DNA of 64,000 nt from Lachnospiraceae bacterium (GTDB lineage Bacteria > Bacillota > Clostridia > Lachnospirales > Lachnospiraceae), in assembly GCA_022647575.1 (NCBI GenBank), contig JALCKY010000004.1:1-64000 (forward strand), read 5' to 3'. The position numbers and the translations under genes were made by a program. Every line of letters begins with the position of its first letter. Position 1 is the first letter of the stretch. Shown here piece by piece: positions 26,167 to 34,046 of the stretch. The notes below the pieces were generated by a model. The model ran no database searches. It was not told the origin of the DNA and saw only the letters and a program-made list of their open reading frames with translations.

Positions 26167-26184
26167 TTCCGGGACGTCCCGGAA
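26167..26184. repeat. 18-bp perfect palindrome
   Basis: TTCCGGGACGTCCCGGAA, fully self-complementary without a loop, between the oadB stop and its terminator. The function is not apparent; it could be a protein site or part of a compound terminator. Confidence 0.5.
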
Positions 26185-26226
26185 TCGTCTGTTAAATCAT
26201 GATAAAAACTGCGGGAATTTTCCGCT

Positions 26227-27429
26227 TTACTGCAGGAAGGTAATGTACAGGGCTGTCAGGATGGCGGTCGTGATGACGCCGCAGATGTTCGCACCCAGGG
26301 CATAGTCGAGAATCATCGTTCCCTGGCTGACCTTCTGGACTTCCCTCTGGGCTACTTTCGCAGTCGACGGGACGCAGGAAACTCCTGCAATGCCGACGAC
26401 CGGATTGAAATTGCCTTTCGTGATCCAGTAGATGAAATACCCGCCCAGGATTCCGCCGACACCGGACAGTGTCAGAGCAACGACACCCAGGACCAGGAAC
26501 TTGAGGACAACCGTATTGAGAAGGGTTGTCGCATCGCACAGGACGCCCAGGATGAGGCCCAGGAAGAAAGTCGAGGCGTAAAGGAAAACATTCTCAATCA
26601 GTTCCATGTACTTCCGGATGCCGGCTTCTCGGATGACAATGCCGGTAAAGAAGCTGAGGAACAGCGGTGCAGCTACCGGGAACAGCAGGCAGAGCAGCGC
26701 ATTGGTTACGGAAGCAAAGATAATCTTTTCAAACGGAGTGACTGCAGACTCGCGGCGCTTCGGACGTACGATTGCCTTTTCGCGGAGTCTCTTGGGAACC
26801 ATCAGGCGGACCAGATACGGATAGCCGCCGTACGTCAGGCTCAGGTAGAGATAAGCTACGATGGAAATCGGAACGAAATATTCCGGTGCCAGTTTGAGGG
26901 AGGCGAACAGGACCATCGGGCCGTCTGCGCCGCCGACGATGGATGCCGCGGCCGCCGCTCCGTCACTCAGTCCCATCAGCTTGGCGATGGGGAAGGTGGC
27001 GATAGTGCCCATTTCGGCAAATAAGGCAATCGTCATGCTGATGAACGGGTGCTCCAGCACGTAGCCGACATCGCAGAGGATGCCGATTCCCATGAAGACC
27101 AGGCACGCGATCAGTCCGTTGCTGAAGGTCAGCGTGTAGACCGGCTGCAGGAAGTTGATCTGCATGTATTTCATCAGATCATCCGTCGTGGTCAGAAGCG
27201 GATTCAGGATCAGGTTGCCGACAGCTCCGTTATCCATGAACAGCATGCCCGCATTGACCGCTGACATGCCGAGCCCCATCGGGATCATGATCAGAGGCTC
27301 CAGGACTTCTTTCTTACCGAAATACACCAGAAGAAGTCCGACAAAAATCAAAATGATTCTTAAAACTACGATTGAGGGCGACTGAGCGAACATCGTCCCG
27401 ATTCCCTGAAAAATCTGTCCAAAATCCAT
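26227..27429 (-). CDS. oadB: Sodium ion-translocating decarboxylase beta subunit (OadB/GcdB/MmdB type)
   Basis: A 400-residue integral membrane protein with nine or more helices. It carries the family's ion-conducting motifs: GGADGPMVLFASL with the essential Asp of region IIIa, and NPVVGIAGVSCVPSTAK near the C-terminus (region VIII). Beta subunits decarboxylate the carboxybiotin carried by partner subunits and pump Na+ outwards. The best start is ATG 27429, nine bases after GAAGGG; a TTG two codons earlier is possible. It follows a 56-residue OadG-like gene, but the carboxyltransferase (alpha) and biotin carrier subunits are not in the window. The substrate (oxaloacetate, methylmalonyl-CoA or glutaconyl-CoA) is therefore open. 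Confidence 0.92.
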   Translation of the reverse strand: MDFGQIFQGIGTMFAQSPSIVVLRIILIFVGLLLVYFGKKEVLEPLIMIPMGLGMSAVNAGMLFMDNGAVGNLILNPLLTTTDDLMKYMQINFLQPVYTLTFSNGLIACLVFMGIGILCDVGYVLEHPFISMTIALFAEMGTIATFPIAKLMGLSDGAAAAASIVGGADGPMVLFASLKLAPEYFVPISIVAYLYLSLTYGGYPYLVRLMVPKRLREKAIVRPKRRESAVTPFEKIIFASVTNALLCLLFPVAAPLFLSFFTGIVIREAGIRKYMELIENVFLYASTFFLGLILGVLCDATTLLNTVVLKFLVLGVVALTLSGVGGILGGYFIYWITKGNFNPVVGIAGVSCVPSTAKVAQREVQKVSQGTMILDYALGANICGVITTAILTALYITFLQ

Positions 27430-27446
27430 TTTCAATGTCCCTTCTT

Positions 27447-27617
27447 TCAGCCGTTGTTCTGATTTTTACGCAGGTATCTCTTTTCTTTCAGGTCAGCCTG
27501 CACCTTCTCGAAATGCCGGATGACGCGTATCGTGACCCGCATCAGAACCGCAACGCCGTAGGACACCAGGATGCCCAGTCCCAAAACTTTTAAGGGCGTT
27601 AAAAACATAGAAGACAT
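27447..27617 (-). CDS. Small single-helix membrane protein, OadG-like decarboxylase gamma subunit
   Basis: A 56-residue protein: one transmembrane helix near the N-terminus (FLTPLKVLGLGILVSYGVAV) followed by a basic/charged tail ending KRYLRKNQNNG. GGGAGAG precedes the ATG at 27617. It lies 17 bases before oadB, the place where gamma subunits (usually 60-120 residues) are encoded to anchor the complex. It is shorter than most OadG proteins and lacks the acidic, zinc-binding C-terminal tail. The call rests on size, topology and position. Confidence 0.65.
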   Translation of the reverse strand: MSSMFLTPLKVLGLGILVSYGVAVLMRVTIRVIRHFEKVQADLKEKRYLRKNQNNG

Positions 27618-27694
27618 AGTTCTCTCCCTTCACGAAAAAAAAACGATTTTCGTCGATGTTATCACATTTTGAGGGAAAAAGCCATATGTTTTCG

Positions 27695-28109
27695 TTATTT
27701 GTCTGCCGTCTTTTTCAGAGAAACCAGCAGCAGAATCAGTCCGGCACCGGTCAGGATATGGCCGATTCCCGCAATACCGGAGACAGCAGCATCCGTTCCG
27801 GCCGAAAGCGGTGTCCCGAGAACCTGCAGGACTCCCGCGGACTGCCAGCATGACTGCCGTAAGCGGCACGCCGATGTTGTAGAGCCATAAGAAGATACGG
27901 AAGCTCTTCTGTTCCTTCAGCGCATGCCGTTCGGAAAAAAGCGCGACCAAAAGGAACACCATCATGCCCAGAAGGAAAAGATGCGCATGGACCTTGCCGA
28001 GCGCCGTGACGCCGGTGAAGCCGTTCCATTTCGTGAATTCACGGTAAAAGACTCCCGCTGCCATCGCAAATACTGCATAGATCAAAGACAGGTTCAGATA
28101 CTTTTTCAT
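27695..28109 (-). pseudogene. DUF2871-like four-helix membrane protein, frameshifted
   Basis: The sequence starts YLNLSLIYAVFAMAAGVFYR then EFTKWNGFTG and VHAHLFLLGMMVFLLVALF, the pattern of DUF2871 membrane proteins. After MLAVRG the frame breaks. Removing one base from the CCC at 27834-27836 (GGG on the coding strand) restores VLQVLGTPLSAGTDAAVSG, then IAGIGHILTGAGLILLLVSL, and the natural stop at 27695, giving a 137-residue protein with four helices. Without the repair, translation runs on in an unrelated frame to 27630. It overlaps the preceding gene by ATGA. The conserved histidines in VHAHLF and GHIL suggest possible metal or heme binding, but no function is established. Confidence 0.75.
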
Positions 28110-28774
28110 TTTTCACTTTCTCCTTTCATCGCACGGTAACCGATTACGACGGTCCAGACATAGGCACAGGTTTTCGGAATCATCAGGGCTCCCACTGCGG
28201 GGACCGAATCCGCAAACAGGACCACCGGTATGTAGAAGGCGAAGCTCAAAACCACCGTAAGCCACAGGAAGCGGAACGGCCTGTCCTCTTTCTGACGGGC
28301 ACTCCGGAAGAACAGCACGATGATCAGGATTCCCAGCAGGGCGAAGGGAATGTTCCTGTAGATTCCCCAGGAAAGCGGAGCATCGGCACGGGTCCATCCG
28401 TTCTGCGGCATCAGGCACAGGACGATGCGGGAAATGGAGAGGATCCAGACTGCCGCCGTGATTCCGCTCTTTCCGGACACCTGATAGCGGAGGCGCCACA
28501 CGTAATACAGCAGCACATAAAAGACAGTCATCGTCACGGATGTAATCAGCTTGCCGGTTCCGAGAACGGCTGTCCACGAAGCAAGCCCCGTCGTGCAGAG
28601 GGCTATGGCCCGCGGCACCAGATGAAAGGCATCGCCGCATCCGAGCGTAACGGCCATGATGCCGTACAGCAGGTACTGCTTCCGTCCCCTGCTGCCCCGG
28701 ATCATCAGGATGCCGAGGCAGATGACCGCTGTCAGATAAATCACATCAAAACCTGTTTCAAAAATCGCCTGCAT
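28106..28774 (-). CDS. Seven-helix membrane protein of unknown function
   Basis: A 222-residue hydrophobic protein with about seven transmembrane helices and short loops; polar residues inside helices include GDAFHLVPR and YVWRLRYQV. I do not recognise a named family. It is coupled to the DUF2871-like gene by an ATGA overlap, starts 15 bases downstream of a TetR-type palindrome, and has AGGAGGAATATC as RBS. The TetR gene at 28849-29415 probably represses it. With two small membrane proteins and the decarboxylase subunits it forms one transcript ending at the terminator at 26129. Confidence 0.75.
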   Translation of the reverse strand: MQAIFETGFDVIYLTAVICLGILMIRGSRGRKQYLLYGIMAVTLGCGDAFHLVPRAIALCTTGLASWTAVLGTGKLITSVTMTVFYVLLYYVWRLRYQVSGKSGITAAVWILSISRIVLCLMPQNGWTRADAPLSWGIYRNIPFALLGILIIVLFFRSARQKEDRPFRFLWLTVVLSFAFYIPVVLFADSVPAVGALMIPKTCAYVWTVVIGYRAMKGESEK

Positions 28775-28789
28775 GATATTCCTCCTTCT

Positions 28790-28802
28790 CGAACATTGTT
28801 CG
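28790..28802. promoter_or_regulatory. TetR-type operator upstream of the membrane-protein operon
   Basis: Perfect 13-bp palindrome CGAACA-T-TGTTCG, immediately 5' of the RBS of the gene at 28106-28774. The same sequence (CGAACA-A-TGTTCA) lies at the tetR start, so the neighbouring TetR protein is the likely binder. Confidence 0.7.
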
Positions 28803-28819
28803 ATATCGCTGACTGGAAA

Positions 28820-28841
28820 GCCCGCCTTTGTCCCGGCGGGC
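28820..28841 (-). terminator. Hairpin after tetR
   Basis: GCCCGCC / GGCGGGC stem, eight bases past the tetR stop on the minus strand, followed only by TTTCC. The stem is strong and the T-run weak. Confidence 0.5.
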
Positions 28842-28848
28842 AGTTTCT

Positions 28849-29415
28849 TCAGTAAATCGTTCTCCGGATCATTTCCAGCAGAATCCGGCAGTCCTTCTTC
28901 TGCTGCAGCAGCAGGTCCAGGATACTGCCGAGGACAAAATCAAGAAAGTCCTCTTCCCGGAATCCTTTTGAAAAGGCATCCTTCCGGACCGCAGGATCCG
29001 CCTTCAGCGCTGCCTTCATTCCCGATTTCAGGTGAGAAAGATAGCCATCCATCGTATCTTTTGCCCGGCCTTTGCCCTTGCTGGCAAAGCTCACGGAATG
29101 CGTTGTAAAAAAGTTCGGGTATTCCTCCGTGCCGTTCCTCACGCTTTTAAAGATCCATTCGACGGTTTCCGGGAAAGACCTGTCCCTGCTGTCCTGATGG
29201 TCCATCCGGAAAATATCCTGCCAGACGCTCTCAATTGTTTCCAGGACGAGATCATCCTTGTCCGAGAAATAATAATACAGGGTGCTGAGCGCGATATGGC
29301 ATCTCTGGGCAACGGCACGCATGCTGATTTCCGACAGCCCGTTCTCCGAAACCATTTCCCGGCAGGCTTTCAGAATTTCTTCCTTGGACGTAACAACGCG
29401 GTTGATCGGACTCAC
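28849..29415 (-). CDS. TetR/AcrR-family repressor
   Basis: A 188-residue regulator with an N-terminal HTH (MRAVAQRCHIALSTLYYYFSDKDDL) and a helical ligand-binding C-terminal half. GTG 29415 is the start, behind GGAGAGGG. One palindrome (CGAACA-n-TGTTC) lies just upstream of its own start at 29428-29440 and a second in front of the membrane-protein operon, so it probably represses itself and that operon. The inducer is unknown. Confidence 0.9.
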   Translation of the reverse strand: MSPINRVVTSKEEILKACREMVSENGLSEISMRAVAQRCHIALSTLYYYFSDKDDLVLETIESVWQDIFRMDHQDSRDRSFPETVEWIFKSVRNGTEEYPNFFTTHSVSFASKGKGRAKDTMDGYLSHLKSGMKAALKADPAVRKDAFSKGFREEDFLDFVLGSILDLLLQQKKDCRILLEMIRRTIY

Positions 29416-29427
29416 CCCTCTCCATAT

Positions 29428-29440
29428 CGAACAATGTTCA
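29428..29440. promoter_or_regulatory. TetR-type operator at the tetR start
   Basis: CGAACA-A-TGTTCA, one mismatch from the perfect palindrome at 28790-28802, 13 bases before the tetR start codon: an autoregulatory site. Confidence 0.65.
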
Positions 29441-29496
29441 GTATTGCATCCTCCGCCTGTTCTGTCTACAGGAAATCAAGATTTTTCTCCGCATTG

Positions 29497-29524
29497 CCGG
29501 GGCCGTCTTTCAGAACGGCCCGGG
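29497..29524 (-). terminator. GC-rich hairpin after the CoA-disulfide reductase gene
   Basis: CCGGGGCCGT / ACGGCCCGGG stem (one mismatch) with a CTTTCAGA loop, eight bases past the stop. The T-run is poor, so termination may be partial. Confidence 0.45.
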
Positions 29525-29531
29525 AGTGATC

Positions 29532-32072
29532 TTAAACGAACAGATTGACATTCGATTCTTCCGCATTGCCGAGATAGGTTCCGACGCCGCCGAGTTCCAC
29601 GCCGTCAATCAGCTCTTCTTTTTTAATTCCCATGACATCCATGCTCATCGTGCAGGCAATGATCCTGACTCCCGCTTTCATGGCTTTTTTCATGAGTTCT
29701 TCCAGGGAATCGACATTCTTTTCTTTCATGATCTTTTTCATCATGGCCGTTCCCATGCCGCCCATGTTCATCCTGGAAAGCTTCAGTTTCTTTGTGCCGC
29801 GCGGAAGCATCTTTCCGAACATGGATTCTATCAGAGTCTTTCTGACCGGCTGCTTCTGTTCTTTGCGAAGTGCCGTTAGTCCCCAGAAAGTAAAGAACAT
29901 CGTGACCGGTCTTCCCATGGCTGCTGCCCCGTTGGCAATAATAAAGCTTGCCAGGACTTTATCGAGATCTCCGGAAAAGACGATGATGGTTTTCCCTTCA
30001 TTCTTCGGAGCCGGATCATTTCTCTCCGTTTTCGCGCAGGATGTTTCAGCGGCCTTCTTGCGGACGACGGCAATGTAATCGTTTCCGCTCTTTTCATTTC
30101 GGACAAGTTCGTTTCCCGTGCGGCGGCACCAGGATGCGATATCAGCGGCAAATCCCGGATCAGATGCCGAGACCTCCAGCAGTTCTCCGTCCTTCATTTC
30201 CCTGACGGATTCAAAGACTTTCATGATCGGGCCCGGGCACTGCATGCCGCTGCAGTCCACCCTGACGCGGATCGCCGGGACTGCTGACGAAGCATCTTTT
30301 CCGCTGTCCTCAGGACGTTCCGGGGTTCCGAAGTCATTGATCTTCTGCTCTGCCGCCCCGGAACCGGCCTTTTGCCCGGACATTCCGGAACCGGTGTTTT
30401 CCGCAAGTTCGTCACGGTAATGGACCGAACGGTAAAAACGGGCACCTCCCGGATATACCAGCACATTCCGGAAACCGTGATTGCTCAGGATCCGCGCTGC
30501 ATTATAGGCACGGACGCCGATGGCACAGAACGTAATGATTTCTTTTTCGGGATCCAGTTCCCCCAGGCGGCTCCGAAGCTCACCCAGCGGAATTCCCACT
30601 GCCCCGGGCAGCGAATAGGCCATCCTCTCCGAGTCTTCCCGGACATCCAAAAGAACGGCACCGCTGTCTTTTTCAACGGCATCCCAGGAGGCAAACCGGA
30701 CAAGTCCGGAAAGGACATTGCCGGCCGTAAACCCGGCCATATTGATCGGATCCTTTGCGGAGGAATACGGCGGGGCATAGGACAGTTCCAGTTTTTCCAG
30801 ATCCTCAACGGTACCGTGCAGCCGGATGGCGGCCGCGATGGTATCGATCCGTTTATCCACGCCGGCCCGGCCGACGATCTGTGCGCCGTAGATTTTCTTC
30901 CCGTCTGCAGAGAAAAGCAGCTTGGCGGTCATCGGAACCGCTCCGGGATAATAAGCCGCATGGGAATTCTGCGTGATGACAATGCTTTCATAATCGCTGC
31001 CCTTTTTCAGTCCTTTTTTCAGCAGCGTCTTTTCATTCAGGCCGGTCGAGGCCGCCGTCAGGTCAAACACCTTGGCTACCGAACTGCCCTGCGATCCTTC
31101 ATATTCCTCATCCATTCCGGCGATGTTGTCGGCTGCGATCCTCCCCTGCTTATTGGCAGGTCCCGCCAGCGGAATCATCGTCTTTTCTCCGGTTATGAAA
31201 TCCTTTACTTCCGTGACATCGCCGACTGCATAGATATCCGGGTCCGACGTACGGAGGTGCGAATCCGTCACGATGCCCCCGCGTGCGTTCATTTCCAGAC
31301 CGGCTTCCTTCGCCAGTCTTCCGTTCGGACGGATGCCGATAGACAGGATCACAAAATCCGAGGTGCATACAGTCCCGCTCTGCAGGGAAATCTCGATTCC
31401 GGATCCGGTCTCCCGGAATGCTTTCACGCCGTCTTTCAGATGCAGATGGACGCCGTTCTGCTCGATATTCTCATGCAGCAGCTGGGCCATTTCAAAGTCA
31501 AGCGGAGCCATGACCTGATCCAGCATTTCAATGACCGTGACGTCAAGTCCCGCCTGCTTCAGACTGTCAGCCATCTCCAGTCCGATAAATCCGCCTCCTA
31601 TGACGGAAACCGAACGAGCGCCTTTGTCGTGGATCAGGGACAGGATGCGTTCGGTATCGGGCACCGTCCAGAGCGTCAGGATCTTTTCCGATTCGATGCC
31701 GGGGATGGCAGGACGGAGCGGTTCCGAACCGGTCGCAATCACCAGTTTGTCATAGGCTTCCGTATAATCTTTTCCGGACGCAAGATCCCGGACCAGAACC
31801 TGTCTGGCTTCCGGCCGGATGGCCACTGCTTCATTGTTTACGCGGACGTCCACGGTAAACTTTTTTCTCATTGCCTCAGGCGTCTGAAGAAGAAGGGCCT
31901 CTTTGCTCCTGATGATGCCGCCCGTGCGGTAGGGAAGGCCGCAGTTCGCATAGGAAATATAAGCTCCCCTCTCAAGAAGAATGATCTCCGCTTCTTCGTC
32001 AAGCCGGCGAAGCCTGGCCGCACAGCTTGCGCCTCCCGCGACACCGCCGATAATAATGACTTTCTTACCCAT
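29532..32072 (-). CDS. CoA-disulfide reductase-rhodanese-TusA-DsrE fusion protein
   Basis: An 846-residue four-module sulfur-handling flavoprotein. Residues 1-445 are a CoA-disulfide/NADH oxidase-type reductase with the dinucleotide fold IIIGGVAGGASCAARLRR and the redox-active Cys44 in SYANCGLPYRTGG. Residues 465-555 are a rhodanese domain with catalytic Cys in FCAIGVRAY. Residues 595-670 are a TusA/SirA domain with the CPGPIM motif. The rest is a DsrE/DsrF/peroxiredoxin-II-like domain (TIIVFSGDLDKVLASFIIAN, CTMSMDVMG). Such fusions relay persulfide sulfur between domains and reduce CoA persulfides or disulfides. It is divergent from a Crp/Fnr regulator, probably its controller. Confidence 0.92.
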   Translation of the reverse strand: MGKKVIIIGGVAGGASCAARLRRLDEEAEIILLERGAYISYANCGLPYRTGGIIRSKEALLLQTPEAMRKKFTVDVRVNNEAVAIRPEARQVLVRDLASGKDYTEAYDKLVIATGSEPLRPAIPGIESEKILTLWTVPDTERILSLIHDKGARSVSVIGGGFIGLEMADSLKQAGLDVTVIEMLDQVMAPLDFEMAQLLHENIEQNGVHLHLKDGVKAFRETGSGIEISLQSGTVCTSDFVILSIGIRPNGRLAKEAGLEMNARGGIVTDSHLRTSDPDIYAVGDVTEVKDFITGEKTMIPLAGPANKQGRIAADNIAGMDEEYEGSQGSSVAKVFDLTAASTGLNEKTLLKKGLKKGSDYESIVITQNSHAAYYPGAVPMTAKLLFSADGKKIYGAQIVGRAGVDKRIDTIAAAIRLHGTVEDLEKLELSYAPPYSSAKDPINMAGFTAGNVLSGLVRFASWDAVEKDSGAVLLDVREDSERMAYSLPGAVGIPLGELRSRLGELDPEKEIITFCAIGVRAYNAARILSNHGFRNVLVYPGGARFYRSVHYRDELAENTGSGMSGQKAGSGAAEQKINDFGTPERPEDSGKDASSAVPAIRVRVDCSGMQCPGPIMKVFESVREMKDGELLEVSASDPGFAADIASWCRRTGNELVRNEKSGNDYIAVVRKKAAETSCAKTERNDPAPKNEGKTIIVFSGDLDKVLASFIIANGAAAMGRPVTMFFTFWGLTALRKEQKQPVRKTLIESMFGKMLPRGTKKLKLSRMNMGGMGTAMMKKIMKEKNVDSLEELMKKAMKAGVRIIACTMSMDVMGIKKEELIDGVELGGVGTYLGNAEESNVNLFV

Positions 32073-32093
32073 TGCCTTTCTCCTTTTCGTCTG

Positions 32094-32102
32094 TGCTATA
32101 AT
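32094..32102 (+). promoter_or_regulatory. Extended -10 promoter of the Crp/Fnr gene
   Basis: TGCTATAAT (TG-n-TATAAT extended -10), 33 bases before the Crp/Fnr start codon. It lies in the 63-base divergent spacer shared with the CoA-disulfide reductase gene. Confidence 0.6.
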
Positions 32103-32135
32103 AGAAACATCCTGAAAACCTGATGAGGTAAAACC

Positions 32136-32792
32136 ATGCTGCTATCTGATTTCCTGCCTGTCTGGAAGGAACTGGCCCCGGCTGACAGAAGCTTTCTGGA
32201 AAATGAATCCATGCCGCGGCATGTTGAAAAAAACTGTCTGGTCCACGACGGCTCCGATCAGTGCGAGGGGCTGCTCTGCGTCGTTTCCGGCCGGCTGCGC
32301 GCTTTCATTTCCTCGGATGAGGGAAGGGAGATCACGATCTACCGGCTGTTCGAGCGCGATATCTGTCTCTTTTCCGCCTCCTGCATTCTCTCCGGCGTCC
32401 AGTTTGCTGTTTCCGTAGAAGCGGAACAGGATACCGATCTTCTCGTGATCCCGTCCGCCGCTTATAAAAAGGTGATGGAAAAATCCGCCCCGCTTGCCAA
32501 CTACACCAACCGGATCATCACGTCCAGGTTCAACGACGTCGTATGGCTGATTGAACAGATTCTGTGGAAAAGCTTCGACAGGCGTCTCTCTTCCTTCCTT
32601 CTGGAAGAAAGTACGGCGGAAGATTCCGATCACCTGAAAATCACTCATGAAAAAATAGCGGATCATCTGGGAACCGCCCGGGAAGTCGTAACACGGATGC
32701 TGCGGTATTTCCAGTCGGAAGGATGGGTCTCCCTTTCAAGAAACTGCATCCTTCTGACCGATAAAGAAAAACTGACGTCGATTTCCTCTTAG
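32136..32792 (+). CDS. Crp/Fnr-family transcriptional regulator
   Basis: A 218-residue regulator with an N-terminal cyclic-nucleotide-binding-type beta barrel (LCVVSGRLRAFISSDEGREI, YRLFERDICLFSAS) and a C-terminal winged helix (THEKIADHLGTAREVVTRML, YFQSEGWVSLSRN). Several cysteines lie in the sensor half (ENCLVHD, DQCEGLLC, DICLFSASC), which in relatives can respond to redox state; no FNR-type N-terminal cluster motif is evident. It is divergent from the CoA-disulfide reductase fusion and convergent with thioredoxin (4-base overlap of stops), so a thiol/sulfur stress role is likely by context. Confidence 0.88.
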   Translation: MLLSDFLPVWKELAPADRSFLENESMPRHVEKNCLVHDGSDQCEGLLCVVSGRLRAFISSDEGREITIYRLFERDICLFSASCILSGVQFAVSVEAEQDTDLLVIPSAAYKKVMEKSAPLANYTNRIITSRFNDVVWLIEQILWKSFDRRLSSFLLEESTAEDSDHLKITHEKIADHLGTAREVVTRMLRYFQSEGWVSLSRNCILLTDKEKLTSISS

Positions 32793-33097
32793 GCAAGGAG
32801 TTCCTCAATCTGTTTTTTGGGGCGTACTCCCATGGACTGCCTGACGACTTTTCCGTTTTTCATGACGGCTACGGTCGGTATGCTCATGATCCGGAAGGAT
32901 CTGGCAAGCTCCGGCTGTTCATCAACGTTCACTTTTCCTACTTTAATATCGCTGCGCTCTTCCGCAATCTCATCGATCACCGGTGAGAGCATGCGGCACG
33001 GACCGCACCAGGAAGCCCAGAAATCCAGCATGACTGTCTGACTGCTTTCCATGATCTCCTGCTGAAAATTATCTTTTGTAATGGTTATGACGGACAT
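32789..33097 (-). CDS. trxA: Thioredoxin
   Basis: A 102-residue classical thioredoxin: FWASWCGPCRML with Cys31 and Cys34, the partner acidic strand KVGKVNVDEQPELA, and the cis-proline loop MSIPTVAVMK. ATG 33097 follows AGAGGAGAATTGAC; upstream in-frame codons lack an RBS. It reduces protein disulfides in the cytoplasm with thioredoxin reductase, which is not in the window. It lies in a redox neighbourhood with the CoA-disulfide reductase fusion and overlaps the convergent Crp/Fnr stop. Confidence 0.95.
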   Translation of the reverse strand: MSVITITKDNFQQEIMESSQTVMLDFWASWCGPCRMLSPVIDEIAEERSDIKVGKVNVDEQPELARSFRIMSIPTVAVMKNGKVVRQSMGVRPKKQIEELLA

Positions 33098-33211
33098 GTC
33101 AATTCTCCTCTCTTTTTCTATCAATATACACGTCCGCTGCGGTTTCTTCCGTGACAAAGTCACGTTTCTTCCGGACTTCCGGCCTTTGTTCTTTCCTTCT
33201 GAAAAACCGAC

Positions 33212-33261
33212 AAAAAAAGAGCCTCCCGGTCTGACCTGAAAAAGGTCTGACCGGAAGGCTC
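33212..33261 (-). terminator. Terminator after the YczE-like gene
   Basis: Long stem GAGCCTCCCGGTCTGACCT / AGGTCTGACCGGAAGGCTC with two mismatches and a short loop, followed by seven T on the minus strand, nine bases after the stop at 33271. Confidence 0.88.
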
Positions 33262-33270
33262 CTGCATTTT

Positions 33271-33906
33271 TTACCGGCTCTGCGTCCCGTGTCCGTTCAG
33301 GAACGGCTGCGCACAGCGCACGTTGAAGAAGTCAATCAATGGGCCCATGAAAAAGGCCGTAATGACCGTGCCGATTCCGATGGTGACGCCGCACAGGAAA
33401 CCGACCAGAATGCAGATCAGATCCGCCATGATCCGGATATACCGGAATTTCATGGGACCGCGCTTTGCCAGGTACAGGGGAATCGCATCATACACGGAAA
33501 CTCCCAGGTCCGCCGTATAATAGAATGCCGAAGCAAAGCACATCGAGACGATTCCGACCGCCAGGAAAAGAATCCGGATTCCCATCGACGGCCCGGGCAC
33601 GATGCGTTTCAGAAGTCCGGCCGCAAAATCAACGATGTAGCCGACCAGGAAAAGGTTGATGAAGGTAGCCAGCCCGATATAGTGCCGGTCCATGAAAAAA
33701 TCCGCTGCCAGGAGAACCAGGCTGAGAAGCAGGTAAAAAGTTCCGTAGGAAAGGCCGAATCCGAACTTCCCGAAAAGACCCATGGCAAAGCTCTGGAACG
33801 GGTCGACGCCGAAATCCGCATTCTTGAAAAATCCGACGCTGATGGCCGCCAGAATTACCCCGAAAAGGGTCATTGCGATTCTCTTTGCAGGGATGCGCGT
33901 TTTCAT
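33271..33906 (-). CDS. YczE/YitT-like membrane protein
   Basis: A 211-residue membrane protein with about five helices and two similar halves, each with a glycine/aspartate motif (FKNADFGVDPFQSFAMGL near residue 30, YTADLGVSVYDAIPLYLA near 130). This matches the YczE/YyaS/YitT group of poorly characterised membrane proteins, some of which sit with transporters of metabolites or regulate antibiotic synthesis. It is monocistronic, with its own terminator. Function unknown. Confidence 0.75.
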   Translation of the reverse strand: MKTRIPAKRIAMTLFGVILAAISVGFFKNADFGVDPFQSFAMGLFGKFGFGLSYGTFYLLLSLVLLAADFFMDRHYIGLATFINLFLVGYIVDFAAGLLKRIVPGPSMGIRILFLAVGIVSMCFASAFYYTADLGVSVYDAIPLYLAKRGPMKFRYIRIMADLICILVGFLCGVTIGIGTVITAFFMGPLIDFFNVRCAQPFLNGHGTQSR

Positions 33907-34046
33907 TTTTCGCCGTCTCCATTTCCGGAATCAAGATGCTCCGATCATGTTCCGGATTTCGGAACGATCAGCCGCTGATAACGATTATACGTACAGGCAG
34001 CGGTCAGGTCAAGAATGCGTTCGGTTCTTTGCGCACCGGCTGATGC

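Noticed and set aside
25964..26226. Riboswitch or structured leader before the PAS kinase
   Set aside because: Only the oadB terminator, a palindrome and a plausible promoter are visible; no known riboswitch core was recognised.
30372..32123. 583-codon open frame opposite the CoA-disulfide reductase fusion
   Set aside because: Antisense shadow without recognisable motifs; the opposite strand has four intact domains.
33289..33978. 229-codon plus-strand frame over the YczE-like gene
   Set aside because: Antisense, highly charged, no RBS; the minus strand encodes a well-patterned membrane protein with a terminator.
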